DNA of 64,000 bases from Merdiplasma sp045118075 (GTDB lineage Bacteria; Bacillota; Clostridia; Lachnospirales; Lachnospiraceae). The stretch lies in the NCBI GenBank assembly GCA_045118075.1, contig JBGUOI010000202.1:1-64000 (forward strand). Reading direction: 5' to 3'. The translations under genes and the position numbers were made by a program. Below the pieces are notes generated by a model. It did not search any database. It saw only the letters and a list, made by a program, of their open reading frames with translations, and was not told where the DNA came from. Of the stretch, positions 27,501 to 39,100 are shown in pieces; the first letter of the stretch is position 1; the number at the start of each line of letters is the position of its first letter.

Positions 27501-30498
27501 TGTCAGCATCGAAGTACTCTTCCGTGAGGATGTTGCCGTAGGGATCGTAGGTAAATCTGCGGGAGGCATAATCCCCACGGACCATGTAAGGCTGCTTGCT
27601 CTCATCGTAAAAGTTCTCGGTAAGCAGGCGGTTCTGATCATCGTACGTTCTTCTCACGATGGCGGCGCCGGCCTTGACGGATGTGATCCCGCCGTCCGCA
27701 CCGTAATAGACCTCTCTGGTCAGATTGCCCCGAAGATCATATTCACGGACAAATGTGGCGTATCCCTTCGGGCAGACGGCACGATTGCCTTCCGCGTCAT
27801 AGTAAGACTCCCGGGTCTGGTGTCCGTCCGCATCCCAGCGGAATGTGGCTTTCTGGTACCCGTCACGAATCGTGACAGGTTCTTTATTCTCATCATAATA
27901 GGCGACCGATGTCCGGTTCCCCATGGAATCGTAGGTCACTTTCTCCAGGGCATAGCCCTTGAGGATCTTTACCGGCTTTCTGTCCGCATCCAGGAATGCG
28001 GTCGCTGTGCGGACACCGTCAGCGTTGAATGACTGGAGCAGGACAGCATAGTTTTCGCGGTTGGTGATCAGTTTGCCGTCCGCGTCATAATAAGCCTCCT
28101 CAAGCACATTGCCGTACTTATCGCATTTGCGGGTAAGTCTGGCATAATCTTCGGAGGAGGGAACGATCAGCTGCCCATTCTCATCATAGAATGACTTTTC
28201 AAGGAGTTCCCCGTTCCGGTCATAGGTCTGGGTAAAGGATGCATAACCCTTATGGATCCGGGTCGGCTTCTCATCCACATCCAGATAATCCGTCCTGCTC
28301 ACCATTCCCGTGAGTTCGTCATAGGTATGGAAAACGGCATGATACCCTTCCGGCAGCAGGGTCGGCTCAAGGTCGGATCCGTAATAGCGCTCCCAGATCT
28401 TATTATGGTGGTCATCGTAAATATACACCGTTCTTGCCCGTCCGTTGGATACGACCGGCTCGTCCTGTGCATTGTAATAGGTGACCACGGCCAGATTGCC
28501 GGCCAGGTCCCAGTGGGTGACGACCGTCGCATAGCCCTGCGGCTGGGTCAGCACTTCACCGTCCGCCGAGAAATAGCGCAGACCGGTGCGGAATTTACCA
28601 TAAGGATAAGAGCGCACTGCAGCGGCATACTGTCCGCCTGCGGACACAAGATGGCCATCGGCATCGAGCAGCGCTTCCCACAGAGGATACCCGTTCTTGT
28701 TATACTCATAGAGGAGAGCCCAATAGCCCAGCTGAGTATTGCATGGTTTGCCGCTCTCATCATAATAGCGGGCTGATGACTGAATACCGTCGTGAGTGTA
28801 ATTGAACACGGCATGGTGGGCTCCCGTGGAGATGGCGGTGTCCGGATTGCCGTCCTTATCGAAATACTTCTCTTCAAACAGCAGTTTCTTATCCGGTCCG
28901 CCGTACCTCATGGACCGGGCGTAATAGCCTTCCTTCTTTTCGCACGGTTCTCCTTCTTTATCATAATAAGATTCATAGACCGGCGGCGCGTCGATCTCAT
29001 CGGAATCATACTGATACTGAATAGAGGCATACTGGAACTCATCGTTTCGGGTGGGTTTCCACTCATGATCATAGTAAGTCGTGGAAATGACCTGACCATT
29101 CTCGTTGCGTTCGTTGATATAGCCGGCTATGCCGGCTTTGATCTCGATCAGCTCAAGATCCGTACCGAAGTATCTCTCCCGGCGGATCTGGTCGAGCGCG
29201 GTCTTTATACGCGGCGTCTCGTGCCATTTAAATTTCGGAGTATCGGCAAACAGGAACTCAATCCGGCAGAAGCCGTTGTTGCCCATGGTATACTGGCCTA
29301 CCGTATCGTAATATGTGTACCGGTAATCATAATCCGGACCGTTGTATTCATATTCCACGACGGAGTAGCCGTTCCGGGTCATGGTCGGCTGGTCGTCTGC
29401 TCCGAAGAACCGCTCATAGTGCTTGGTTCTGGACTTACCGTAGTATTCGAAAGTAATCTTCGCCTGGCCGGATTCGGATTTGATCAGATTCTGGTCCTCG
29501 CCCAGATATTTCGTTTCGATCACACGCTGCAGATCATCATAGGTATAAACGACACTGGCATATCCTTCATCGGCCTGGATATACTCTCCCTCCGTATCGA
29601 AATAATCGGTCCGGGTAAGGTGTCCGTATTCATTGTACTGGTTGACCTGGCGGTGATAATGATCCGATCCGAGCACCTGCTTTCCGTCGGAGTTATAGAT
29701 CTCCTCCTCGAGCAGCCGGTATACGCTGTACGCGTCCGCACCCTTGCTGGTATCGGGAATCGGGACTTCCACGAATCTGGCGACCTTTTCTGTGGGGATC
29801 TCTTCCTTATCATAGTACTGCGCAACATACTCGGATACGATGATCGCCCCGCCTTCGGGTCCGTTCAGGAGAGCGCCGTCCTCATCCAGATAGGTCTTCT
29901 TTATCGTCAGTTCTTCCTGCCCGTTATATTTATGTTCGTAAAGAATCTGGGCATATCCGCCTACCGGGCGGGTCAGTTTTCCGTCCGCCCCGAAGTATTC
30001 CGTAGACTTAAGCGTAGCGCCTTCCCAGGTGTCTCTCCGGTAGCTGTAGCTTCCCGGAATATCCGCGCGGTTCCCCTGCGCGTCAAAGCGGTCTTCTGTT
30101 ACGGGATAGGAATTGCCTTCCTCATCGGTATACCAGGTATACTCCGCCCGGGCATAACCCAGGTCGGTTACCACCAATTCTCCCGACAGGCCGTAAAAAG
30201 CTTCGGTCAGCAGATTGTCATACTCATCATAGGTATATTCAGCGCGGTTAAATCCCCTGGCGTTGACTGCCGGAGCCCCATCGAGAGTGTGTGCTTTCTC
30301 GGCGATCAGGTTTCCGTGTTCGTCCCATTCACAGTCAGTTTCCGTAAATTCAGGCAGCTTCAGAGAATCAAGAATAGAAGCATCGTCGCCCTGATCGAGC
30401 AGGATGCTCCTGTTTGATGCTGCCTGCAGTGAAGCTGGCATCAGCGCGCATATAAAACTTATTGATAAAACAGCGCAGCCTTTCCAGACTTTTTTCAT
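24598..30498 (-). CDS. Giant secreted protein of about 32-residue YD-like tandem repeats (family member 3)
   Basis: 1966 residues. A signal peptide (basic MKKVWKG, hydrophobic core, cleavage near LQAA) is followed by roughly 55-60 imperfect repeats to the end. The repeat follows the pattern GYA-x-V-x-x-x-YD-x-x-G-N-x-x-x-E-x-YYD-x-D-G-x-P, with a steady 32-residue period. The pattern resembles YD/RHS repeats, which form beta structures, but there is no RHS core domain, no C-terminal toxin and no LPXTG or other anchor. Codon use and frame are intact, with AGGAG before ATG 30498. Neighbours are the tyrosine autokinase upstream and the LCP-like gene downstream. I infer an exported structural or glycan-interacting protein of the polysaccharide system; the real function is unknown. 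Confidence 0.88.
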   Translation of the reverse strand: MKKVWKGCAVLSISFICALMPASLQAASNRSILLDQGDDASILDSLKLPEFTETDCEWDEHGNLIAEKAHTLDGAPAVNARGFNRAEYTYDEYDNLLTEAFYGLSGELVVTDLGYARAEYTWYTDEEGNSYPVTEDRFDAQGNRADIPGSYSYRRDTWEGATLKSTEYFGADGKLTRPVGGYAQILYEHKYNGQEELTIKKTYLDEDGALLNGPEGGAIIVSEYVAQYYDKEEIPTEKVARFVEVPIPDTSKGADAYSVYRLLEEEIYNSDGKQVLGSDHYHRQVNQYNEYGHLTRTDYFDTEGEYIQADEGYASVVYTYDDLQRVIETKYLGEDQNLIKSESGQAKITFEYYGKSRTKHYERFFGADDQPTMTRNGYSVVEYEYNGPDYDYRYTYYDTVGQYTMGNNGFCRIEFLFADTPKFKWHETPRIKTALDQIRRERYFGTDLELIEIKAGIAGYINERNENGQVISTTYYDHEWKPTRNDEFQYASIQYQYDSDEIDAPPVYESYYDKEGEPCEKKEGYYARSMRYGGPDKKLLFEEKYFDKDGNPDTAISTGAHHAVFNYTHDGIQSSARYYDESGKPCNTQLGYWALLYEYNKNGYPLWEALLDADGHLVSAGGQYAAAVRSYPYGKFRTGLRYFSADGEVLTQPQGYATVVTHWDLAGNLAVVTYYNAQDEPVVSNGRARTVYIYDDHHNKIWERYYGSDLEPTLLPEGYHAVFHTYDELTGMVSRTDYLDVDEKPTRIHKGYASFTQTYDRNGELLEKSFYDENGQLIVPSSEDYARLTRKCDKYGNVLEEAYYDADGKLITNRENYAVLLQSFNADGVRTATAFLDADRKPVKILKGYALEKVTYDSMGNRTSVAYYDENKEPVTIRDGYQKATFRWDADGHQTRESYYDAEGNRAVCPKGYATFVREYDLRGNLTREVYYGADGGITSVKAGAAIVRRTYDDQNRLLTENFYDESKQPYMVRGDYASRRFTYDPYGNILTEEYFDADNNYVVSTAGYAKMVCTYNGTGHLLTKTFFDKNGDMMVTRDGYAKLVQTWNSQGFLTSEGYYDSNGEPAIQDGGYNYVTYARDKHGNCIEEAYYAGEGKAAVLPDGYDLISHEYDGDDNLTRSVYYKGGEIVMTEGGYAAIAYDYDKRGRVSQENYLDTGMKRVINAKGFSAIAYIYDYADRTLQERYLDVDDSLIRLPEGFSVHQREYDQKGHIVMEQYLDEQERISSLTDRIFVTHTSYDARGNILREDYLSAALQPSETALGFSSVVYAYDGDNRRISETYLDKNGLPVTISAGYAGIQYERDNSGLIWRRSYVDGSGDLVISKAGYAAVEYERDENQYVTRLTYYDDKLERTYTSYGYAAMTRQVDKNGDILLETYLDVKDQPILCGAGYAMVRNTFDERRRNIKKEYLDEEGRPIILSKGYAALTSGYDNNDNLIREAFFNREGEQTWCSNGYSIITYSYDERNFCIEEHLLNIDGKPAVNNKTLYSWLTRTVDMDGHVLSVSYFDISGQPVLYNGEYASARYTYDLAGRQTSESYYDRAGQLCVCQRGYAIMKTKYNDLGDVVEESYYDANEQLTDTTMGYAMAAYTYDDLGNQTSEEYYNSRQLGATSAETGYSHSLIVYDEEGRLTDEEYFSEADERINNKKGYSEHHIRYTDSGRIAEEYYRTAAGGPYMSADGYTKRELITEKPQYGAYEMRLEKSVPTEEQGVAYSIADFDKYDRIIRQKYFNEDGSAAVGPEGCSMVEYGYTTTGNISEIHYYDADGNPTEVDGVFGVESEYNGYGNLEQEVWLDAEGNPAMNSEGYASVKYEYELSDQEKEELYYSYYMDTEGQPVEAANGAWGKSILYYPLTLIHEVTYIDQDGNPVSTTDGYAIYEYETNEAGVVTWEGYYDEDHVQTNCKEGYASIERDFDEDGRLVSERYLDRFYNLTNNVDGVAGWNGHYNSSGELVIDNRYDQDRKPVD

Positions 30499-30516
30499 AG
30501 TTGCTCCTAAATAAAT

Positions 30517-31977
30517 CTATCTCTTCTTTCGGCGAATATTCTGTCCGCCCTTTTCCGCCCGCCCGGTCGTTTCCGCCCGCTGGTCGGTTTTCCCGTAATA
30601 TTTCTTATAATAATATCGTTTCCGGTAATATCCGCCTTCCTCGAGCTTTTCCCCGTAAAAGACAAAGCCCATGACATTCATTCCGGTCAGTTCGGCTGCA
30701 TTCAGCGCTTTCTTAAGATCCCGGTGATCGGAGAAGTTCTGTCTGGTGACAAACAAACATCCGGCAACCTGCGAAGACAGTACCAGCGGATCGGTCACGA
30801 TATTGACCGGCGGCATATCAAGCAGCACCAGTTCATATTCTTTCCCCATCTCGTCCAGGATTCGGGTCATGTGTTCCGACCCGAGCAGTTCCGCAGGGTT
30901 TGGCGGGAACTTGCCTGAAGGAAGAAGATCCAGCGACTCATGGATATTCCTGATCACGGCATCCTGCCAGCGGCAGTCTCCCAGCAAAGCCTCGGACAGG
31001 CCGTTCTTAGCCTTCTCATAGTTAAAGATATCCCGCTGGCAGCCCCTGCGCAGATCCGCATCGACCAGCAGTACTTTTTTCCTGCTCAGCGCACAGGAGA
31101 TCGCAAGGTTCGCCGCAATGGTGGATTTACCTTCACCCGAAACAGCGCTGGTAACGACCACCATATTCGACGGTTTATCCACCAGGGTATAGAGCAGATT
31201 CATTCGGAGCCTTGCATAGCTCTCCATCTGTTCCATGGGACTCTTTTTGGTCAGCACAAAATCGCCTGCATCGGAATCATCCCCTTTGATGCGTCTTATG
31301 GAGGAGAGAACCGGAGGCTCATAATTCTCGGTAAGGTCCTTTTCATCTGTGATCCTGCGGTTAAACAGGAAGATCAGGAAGATCACGCCCAAACCGAGTA
31401 TCGTACCGGCCATGGCACCGATCACGCCTCTGCGCATCGGCCTGCGGTTGTCCGCGTGTTCCGGCACGGAGGCATAGTCTATCACTTCAACGCTTCCGGC
31501 GCCGACAACGCGGATGATCTCCGCAGGTGCCACGTCAAGCACGGTATTGCATATGTCAGCGGAGAGCTGCGGCTCCCCGGTTATGGAGCTGACCCTCACC
31601 ACACCGGTATCCGCAATGGAATTCATGCCGAGCGATCCGGAGATAAACGCGGGCTCGATGCCCGGATAATCACGGGACAGCCGTTCAGCCACCACATCCA
31701 TGACCTTTTTGCTCCGGACGACGATCATGTAAGTATCGATCAGTTTAACGGCGGAGTCAAGATCCGTGGTGCTGGCATACTGGTAATTGACCAGATTCGG
31801 ATTGCCGTTGAAGACATACATTGTCCCGGATGCCGTGTAGGTATTGGGAAGCCGGAAAGTGGTATGCCAGTAGCGATAGCCGAAGCCAAGGACAGCCAGC
31901 GCGATGGGAATCCATATCCATTTGACAATATACTTCACCAGTTTGGATAAATCAATAATAATTTCATTATCATTCAT
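30517..31977 (-). CDS. Polysaccharide biosynthesis tyrosine autokinase (Wzz domain + BY-kinase)
   Basis: 486 residues combining the two halves that are separate proteins (CapA/CapB, CpsC/CpsD) in many Firmicutes. The N-terminal chain-length domain lies between two membrane helices (about 20-36 and 184-207). The cytoplasmic kinase has Walker A at 277-286 (SAVSGEGKST), Walker A' at 303-309 (LLVDADL) and Walker B at 383-388 (LVLLDM). A tyrosine cluster follows near the C-terminus (Tyr450, 451, 455, 456, 457, 460, 461), the usual autophosphorylation site. It controls polymer length and export with the Wzy/Wzx proteins. No cognate PHP-type or low-molecular-weight tyrosine phosphatase gene is in the window. 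Confidence 0.93.
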   Translation of the reverse strand: MNDNEIIIDLSKLVKYIVKWIWIPIALAVLGFGYRYWHTTFRLPNTYTASGTMYVFNGNPNLVNYQYASTTDLDSAVKLIDTYMIVVRSKKVMDVVAERLSRDYPGIEPAFISGSLGMNSIADTGVVRVSSITGEPQLSADICNTVLDVAPAEIIRVVGAGSVEVIDYASVPEHADNRRPMRRGVIGAMAGTILGLGVIFLIFLFNRRITDEKDLTENYEPPVLSSIRRIKGDDSDAGDFVLTKKSPMEQMESYARLRMNLLYTLVDKPSNMVVVTSAVSGEGKSTIAANLAISCALSRKKVLLVDADLRRGCQRDIFNYEKAKNGLSEALLGDCRWQDAVIRNIHESLDLLPSGKFPPNPAELLGSEHMTRILDEMGKEYELVLLDMPPVNIVTDPLVLSSQVAGCLFVTRQNFSDHRDLKKALNAAELTGMNVMGFVFYGEKLEEGGYYRKRYYYKKYYGKTDQRAETTGRAEKGGQNIRRKKR

Positions 31978-32001
31978 TGCCGGTTTTTTCCTCTTTTCCG
32001 A

Positions 32002-33153
32002 TTACTCGGAGATGACCAGGTGCCTCTGCTTAAGGTTGACGTTCAACGCGCCTGACAGGAATTCCTCGATCGTATCGGCATGCTGCGCCAGATTCAGGTC
32101 ATAGTCCTTGTTCATTCCCTGGATCCTCAGCACCAGCTCGCTGCCTGCATTCTCAGCGACCACATCGAAGGCTTCCTCGTCCAGTTCGATCAGGGTGACT
32201 TCCTTGCTGGTCATTCCATCGACGGATCCTTCCTGCCATCCCTTTTCGAGGTTTGCCACCGCATATCCGTGGCGGAGGATGGCTCCCTGGACATAGGGAC
32301 GTCTCGATCCCGAAGAACTGACTTCGATGACCGGTCTTACCGCAACGATATTCTTTTCACTGCGGCGGACATCCACGTACATTTTCACATCAATGGTCAT
32401 CCGGTCGACTGCCCGTCCTTCTTCTACGATCTGACCCAGCACAATGCCTTCTCTGGTCAGATCGATCCGGCCGGTTCCCTCGAAGGTGTCGTAGGTAAAG
32501 ACCCACTTGGTGTCCAGGAAATTGCGAAGTGTTTCGATATCTTCCACATCGTTCACGATCGCCCTGAACTTATCCTCCACGCGGACCACCGGCGGATAGG
32601 CCACATTCAGCGTTTCCGCCTTCACGGTATTCGGATCCGCTTCGCGAAGGGCTTCAAACCAGCAGGAAGCATCGACGACACCGGTCTGCGCCAGCCCCTG
32701 CGATTTCTGGAATTCTTTCACCGCGCCTTCCGTGCCGGGGCCGAAAGCTCCGTCCACTCCGCCTTCGAGATACTTCAGGTCATTTAATGCCTGCTGCAGC
32801 GTACTGACACGATCTCCGGAAGAACCGGACCTCAGATCCTCCCATTCAGTCAAAGACGGGAGGGCGTCAAGGTCGAGAGCCGGGATCGACGCCGCTATCT
32901 CTTCAAGAGGTACGTATCCTGTCTTCCCGCGTCCGTAGGAGATCGCAAGATAATTCTCGTTCACAACGCCGAGCGCATCCAGCGAGTCCAGCGACGGATG
33001 AAGGGACACCGCGTCCTCATCAAGGTCTTTTAATACCGTCAGAGAACATTTTTCTTTGCCTGAAAACACCACTTCCTGTGCCAAAACGGCGCCTGACATG
33101 CAGCCAGACAGGACCGCGCCTGCCAGAAACAGGCCCAACATTCTTTTTCTCAT
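32002..33153 (-). CDS. Peptidoglycan-binding-domain lipoprotein
   Basis: 383 residues with a lipoprotein signal peptide: MRKRM, a hydrophobic core and the lipobox LSGC, so Cys18 would be lipidated and the protein held on the outer face of the membrane. Residues about 107-170 form a PG_binding_1 domain (GDRVSTLQQALNDLKYL, GAFGPGTEGAVKEFQ). The remaining about 200 residues are not recognised; they may fold as a beta-rich domain. GAGGAGA precedes the ATG. It lies between two giant repeat-protein genes and the autokinase gene. It may tether the polysaccharide or repeat proteins to the wall, or act as an export accessory as lipoproteins do in other capsule systems. Confidence 0.82.
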   Translation of the reverse strand: MRKRMLGLFLAGAVLSGCMSGAVLAQEVVFSGKEKCSLTVLKDLDEDAVSLHPSLDSLDALGVVNENYLAISYGRGKTGYVPLEEIAASIPALDLDALPSLTEWEDLRSGSSGDRVSTLQQALNDLKYLEGGVDGAFGPGTEGAVKEFQKSQGLAQTGVVDASCWFEALREADPNTVKAETLNVAYPPVVRVEDKFRAIVNDVEDIETLRNFLDTKWVFTYDTFEGTGRIDLTREGIVLGQIVEEGRAVDRMTIDVKMYVDVRRSEKNIVAVRPVIEVSSSGSRRPYVQGAILRHGYAVANLEKGWQEGSVDGMTSKEVTLIELDEEAFDVVAENAGSELVLRIQGMNKDYDLNLAQHADTIEEFLSGALNVNLKQRHLVISE

Positions 33154-33155
33154 GA

Positions 33156-36100
33156 CTACTTCTCCTCTACCTTGACTACGTTGCCGTACACATCCTTATA
33201 TTCTTTGGTTACTTTTCCGTCTTCCGAATAATGATAATCGACCCGGACATATTTTTTGGATCCGACCGGAGCCGGTACCCCGCCGGCATTATAATATGCC
33301 GTCCCGATATGTTTGCCGGCATCGTTGTAAGTCGTTTCGTACCTCGAATAGCCGGATTTCGTCTGCACTTCGTTTCCGTATGCGTCATAATAGGTGATCA
33401 GCACGGTGTTTTTGTCCGGATATTCTGTCGTCGTCTGGGCGTATCCCGATTTGCACGCCGTAAGGTTTCCTTCAGCATCCAGGAATTTCCTTCGGATCTC
33501 TTTTCCTTCATCGTTATATTCCATGGCGATTCCGGCATATCCCGCATCCACCGTGATCGGGTCATCGTAGAAGCCGTAGTACCTTTCGAGCACGACATTG
33601 TCATCGCTGTCGTATTCGCGTTTGACCACGTGGTACCATTTATCGACGGGCATCACCTGGAAACCTTCCTTAGTATAATAGGCTTCATAGGTCTTGTTGC
33701 CCCGTTCGTCATATTCATTGACCACTACCGCGTAGCCGTCTTCGTTGTCCACCCGCTGGTCATTGAGATCAACAAAGGTGCTTCTGACCGGTTTTCTCTG
33801 CTCGTTGTATTCCTTGATGGTCGCCGCATAAGGCTTATCCTTGCGGTTGATCTGGTTTCCCTGCGTGTCATACCACTTTTCAAAGATCACATTGCCGGCT
33901 TCATCAAACTCACTGGTGGTCATGGCATAACCGGCTTCGAGCATGACCGGTTCACCGTCGGTCCCCAGATATTCCGTTTTTACGACCTTTCCGTCATCGG
34001 AAGACTCGCGGCGGATGGAGCTGTATCCCTTCGGAAGGACCGCCGCCTGACCGTCCGCATCGAAATAGGAAACCATCACGACCTGCCCTTCGTCGTTGTA
34101 GATACGCTGCACAGTAGCATACCCGCCGATATTCATGGGTTTGCCGGCCGCATCCATGTATGTCTCCCGGGTGACCTTTTCGTCTTCATTGTATTCCTTC
34201 TCTGTCCAGGCACATCCCTTCGACTCAAGAATAAGCAGTCCGCCTGCATTGAATTTCTTCTTGGACGTCTCGTTGCCGGCCGCATCAAAGGTACGCAGCG
34301 TCGTTGCCGCGCCGTTCACTTCCACGGGAAGCCTCCGGTCATCGTAATAGCGGGTAGCGATCTCATTGCCGGCCGCATCATAGTCATGGTAGGCAAGGGC
34401 ATACCCTTTGGCTTTATTCACCGCCAGTGCGTCGTACATGTTCAGGTAAGCTTCCATGACCCGCTTCCCGTTGCTGTAGGCAGCCTTGTAACCGCTGTAG
34501 CCTCCCATGTCACGGCGTTCATTCATCCGGTTGAAGTATTCAGCCTTGATCAAATGATCTTCATCATCATATACGTAAGTGGCCCTCGCATATCCCCGCT
34601 CATACGGATAAACAGGATAACCATTTGCGTTATAATAGGCTTCCTCCGTTTTATTGCCGTTTGCATCATACAGACGAACCACGATCGCGTAGCCTGAAGC
34701 GGTCATGCAGTATTCTTCATCCGTCCCCACATAAGCTTCCCGGATAATGTTTCCGCCCTTATCATAGGTCCGGTTGACTCCGGCATAACCTTTCCGGGTC
34801 AGCATCAGTTCCCCGTTTTTATTGTAATAGCGCTCGGTCACTTTGTTGCCGAGGTTATCGTAGGTAAAGCCGATCTGGTAGTAGCCGTCTCCCATGGGCG
34901 TCGGTTCGCCCAAAGCGTTGAAGTAACTCTCCTTTGCCAGATTGCCGTCATGGTCGTATTCACGCTTCACATTGGCATAGCCTCTGGCTGAGATAAGTTC
35001 TTCATGCTCGTCAAAGAAAGAGACACTCACGACATTGCCGGCTTTATCCACTTCGCGCACGACATGGGCGTAACCCTTCTTTGTGTTGACGACTGGCTTG
35101 TCCTCATCATCCAGGTACTTCTCATCGAGCTTTGTGTTCTTATCGAGATAGACCGCGTCATACCCGCTGATTCCGGTTGAAAGAGTGATCCTCCGTCCGT
35201 CCGGCCCGAAGTACCGCTCGGAGCTGACCAGTCCCTGGTCGTCATAGGTGTATTTAACTGCGGCATAACCGGCTGACTTTGACATCACGCTGCTGCCGTC
35301 CGTACCCAGATATCTTTCTTCGGTCTTCTGGCGCAGAACGTTATATTCACGTTCGACCACGGCATAACCGTTCTTTACGGCGACAGGCTCATCGTTCTCA
35401 TCATAATAGGAAACGCGGATCACATCTCCCATGCCGTCAACATCGCGTACCACGCTGGCATAGCCAAGGTCTGCATTCATGACCGGTCTGCCGCTGCGGT
35501 CGAGCCACATTTCTTCGAGCTTCGTACCGTTATTATGGTAGACGCAGCGGTAACCGCTCACGCCGCTGGGCAGGACGATCGGTCTGCCGTCCATCCAGAA
35601 ATACCGCTCACCGCTTACGCGGCCTTTCTTATCGTACTCATACTTGACCTTGGCATAACCCAGGCCGGCAACCACCATGCCCTGTCCTTCCTCATCAAGA
35701 TAGCTCTCGGAGGTTTTCTGGTGGCGGCTGTTGTATTTCATGTTGACTACCGAGTAGCCTTCGTTCACCATCACCGGCTGGTAATTCTCATCGAAGTAGG
35801 AGACGCGGATAACATTGCCCAGTCCGTCGACCTGGCGGACGATGTGGGCATATCCCGCTTCCCTGTTCATCACCGGCTGGTCATCTTCGTCCAGCCACAT
35901 CTCGTCAAGTTTGATCTTCTCGTTCAGGTTGAGGCACTTGTAACCGCTCACTCCGTTCTCAAGGACGATCCTTCCGCCGCCCGTGCTGAAATAGCGCTCG
36001 CAGCAGACCATTCCCTGAACATCATATTCGTATGTGATCGATGCGTAACCGCCGGAACGCAGAAGTACCGGCATGCCGTAGCCATCGAAATAACTTTCAC

Positions 36101-39100
36101 GGGTCTTGCGTCCTGCTGCATCGTACTCTCTTGTCAGCATCGCGTAACCTTCACGCTGAGCCTCCAGCCTGTCATTCTCATCGTAGAACGTGACCTTCAC
36201 GATATTTCCGTGCTGGTCGGTCTCACGTTCGACCCTGGCATAGCCTTTTTCAATATTGAACGCAGGATTTCCGTCCTCGTCCAGCCACTGTTCTTTCAGC
36301 CGGTTCTTCTCATCCAGATTTACGATATCGCATCCGGCCACACCGGAGGCAAGCGTAATGGGCCTTCCGTTCGTTCCGAAATAGCGCTCGCTTGAGACAA
36401 GGCCCTGCCTGTCATACGTATATTCCACGCTGGCATAGCCGGCACCGGGCTTGAGGATCGCCTGGCCGGTACGGCCGAAGTAGCTCTCCTTTGTCATCTG
36501 CTGCACGTCATTGAACTCACGTTCCACGGAAGCAAAGCCTTCCTTGACCGTGATCGGATGATCCTGCTGGTCAAAGAATGAGATGCGCGTGATGTTCCCC
36601 TCCGCATCCGCCTCACGCTTTACATGAGCGTAGCCGACGTCCTTGTTGATCACGGGCTGATCCTTCACGCCTATGAACTGCTGTTCAAGCTTGACCGATT
36701 TGTTCAGGTTGACACAGGTAAAGCCGCTGATATCGTTGCCCAGCGCGATCCGCCTGCCGTCATCGCCGTAATAGCGTTCCGCACTGACCAGTCCCATCTC
36801 GTCATATTCGTAGGAGATCGCCGCATACCCTTTGGACGGCAGCTTGATCAGTTCATTGTCCTCGTCGTAATAGCTTTCTTTGATCTTTTTGCCGTTTTCG
36901 TCATATTCCCTGGCGACAGCGGCATATCCGTCACTCAGGCGGATGGGATCGTCAAACTCGTCAAAGTAGGCCACGTGGTAGACCAGTCCCGATTCATCCG
37001 CATCGCGGATGATATGAGCACAGCCTTTCTTGAGGTTGATGATCGGCTCGTCATTTTCGTCGATCCACATTTCCTCGAGCTTGACGTTGTCGTTAAGGTA
37101 GTTCACGCGGTATCCGCTTGAACCGTCAGAGAGTGTGATCCGCTTTCCGTTAATGCCGAAATAGCGCTCGCAGCACACATATCCGCGCTCATCATATTCG
37201 AAAGTTACGGCCGCATAGCCTCCTGACGGCAGAAGAATTGCCTTGCCGTTTTCGCCGAAGTAGCTTTCGCGTACTACCTGCCTCTCATCATTGTATTTCC
37301 GAACGATGGTCGCATAACCTTCGTCAATGGTGACAGGCTTATCCGATGCATCGTAATAGGACTCTCTTAAGATATTTCCGTTTTCGTCGAGCTCCCTCTG
37401 GACCCTGGCATATCCCAGCTTCAGGTTCATGGCCGGCGTCTCGTCAACATCGAGCCACAGTTCTTCGAGTTTAGTGGTCTTGTTGTGGTTGACGGCTTTG
37501 TAGCCGCTCACACCGTTGCTTAAGCGCGTGCGGCTGCCGTCCGGGCCGAAATAGCGCTCTGCGCTGACCAGACCCTGGTCATCATACTCGTAAGTAACGG
37601 CAGCGTAGCCGGCACTGGGCAGGATCGTCAGGTTTCCGTCCACGTCGAAGTAGCTCTCCATGATGACTTTTCCGTTTTCATTATAGTCTCTGGAGACAAA
37701 CGCATAACCCTGCTCGACCTCGATCGGGTCAAGGTTCTCGTCGTAGTAAGCCACATAATAGATCAGGCCGTCCTCATCAACATCGCGGACCACATAAGCG
37801 AAACCGGTCCTTGAGTTCATCACGGGCTGGTCGTTCTCGTCCACGAACATCTCTTCGAGCTTGATCTTCTCATTCAGGTTGATGGTGCTGTAACCGCTGA
37901 TCCCGTTCGAGAGCGTGATCCGGTTTCCGTCTTTTCCGTAGTAACGCTCGAAGTTCACCAGCCCCATCGAGTCGTATTCATAAGTGATGGATGAGTAGCC
38001 GGCTCCCGGCAGGATGGAGGGATCTCCGAACTTGTCGAAATAGCTCTCCCTTGTGACCTGTCCCCACTCATCGTATTCCCACGCGATCGAAGCATATCCG
38101 TCCGTGGAGACTGCCGGATTTCCGTCCGTCCCCAGATAAGTCTCACGGGTCTCGTTGCCGTCATCGTCATACTCAAATACGATACCGGCATAACCGGCAC
38201 CGGGAAGGATCCTCGGTTCCCCGTTCTGGTTAAAATAGCTTTCCTTCACGATGCGGCGTTCGTCATCATATTCACGCCTGACCGTGGCATAGCCGCCTAC
38301 CTGGATGATCTCTCCGTTCTCTCCGTAGTAGGTCTCGGCTGTAATGTTTCCGTCATCGTCGTACTCATAGCCGATGCCCGCATAGCCGGATCCGGGCAGA
38401 CGGACAGGATTGCCGTCTCCGCCAAGATAGCTTTCTTTGATCTTCCGGCTCTCGTCGTCATACTCCCTGAGTACCACGGCGTAGCCTTTTTTCTGAACGG
38501 CCAGGTCCCCGTTCTCATCGTAGAATGACACGCTTGTGATATTGCCTTTATCATCCTTTTCACGCTTAACGCGCGCAAAACCTGCTTCCTCATTGAACAC
38601 GGGCTCATCGTTGACCCCGATCCATATCTGTTCGAGTTTTAATGACTTGTTCAGGTTAACGGCGGTGTATCCGCTCGTGCCGTTCTCAACAAGGGTCCTT
38701 TCCCCGTCCTCTCCGTAATAACGTTCGGCACTGACAAGTCCGTCCTCGTCATATTCATATTCAACAGTCGCATAACCGGTCGAAGGAATCGCGACAAGGT
38801 TTCCTTCCTCATCGAGATATCTTTCCAGCGTCTTATGCTGATGATCGTCGTATTCCCGCTCCACCGCGGCGTAACCCGACTTCTGGGTGAGCGGCTTATC
38901 GTTTTCATCGTAGAATGAAACCCGGACGATATTCCCGGATCCATCCTTTTCCCTCACAACATGCGCAAAGCCGGCATCTTCATTCAAGGCCGGCTCATCA
39001 TTTTCGTCAAGCCAAAGCAGCTCAAGCTTTGTATCCTCGGACAGGTTGACCGCGTCATACCCGCTGACCCCGTTTTCGAGCGCCATGCGCTCCCCGTCCG

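Noticed and set aside
28792..30417. Long open frame on the plus strand opposite the 1966-residue repeat protein
   Set aside because: It mirrors the repeat codons of the real gene, has no ribosome site, and similar antisense frames (25420-26706, 33231-34697) appear under other repeats. These are by-products of repeat composition.
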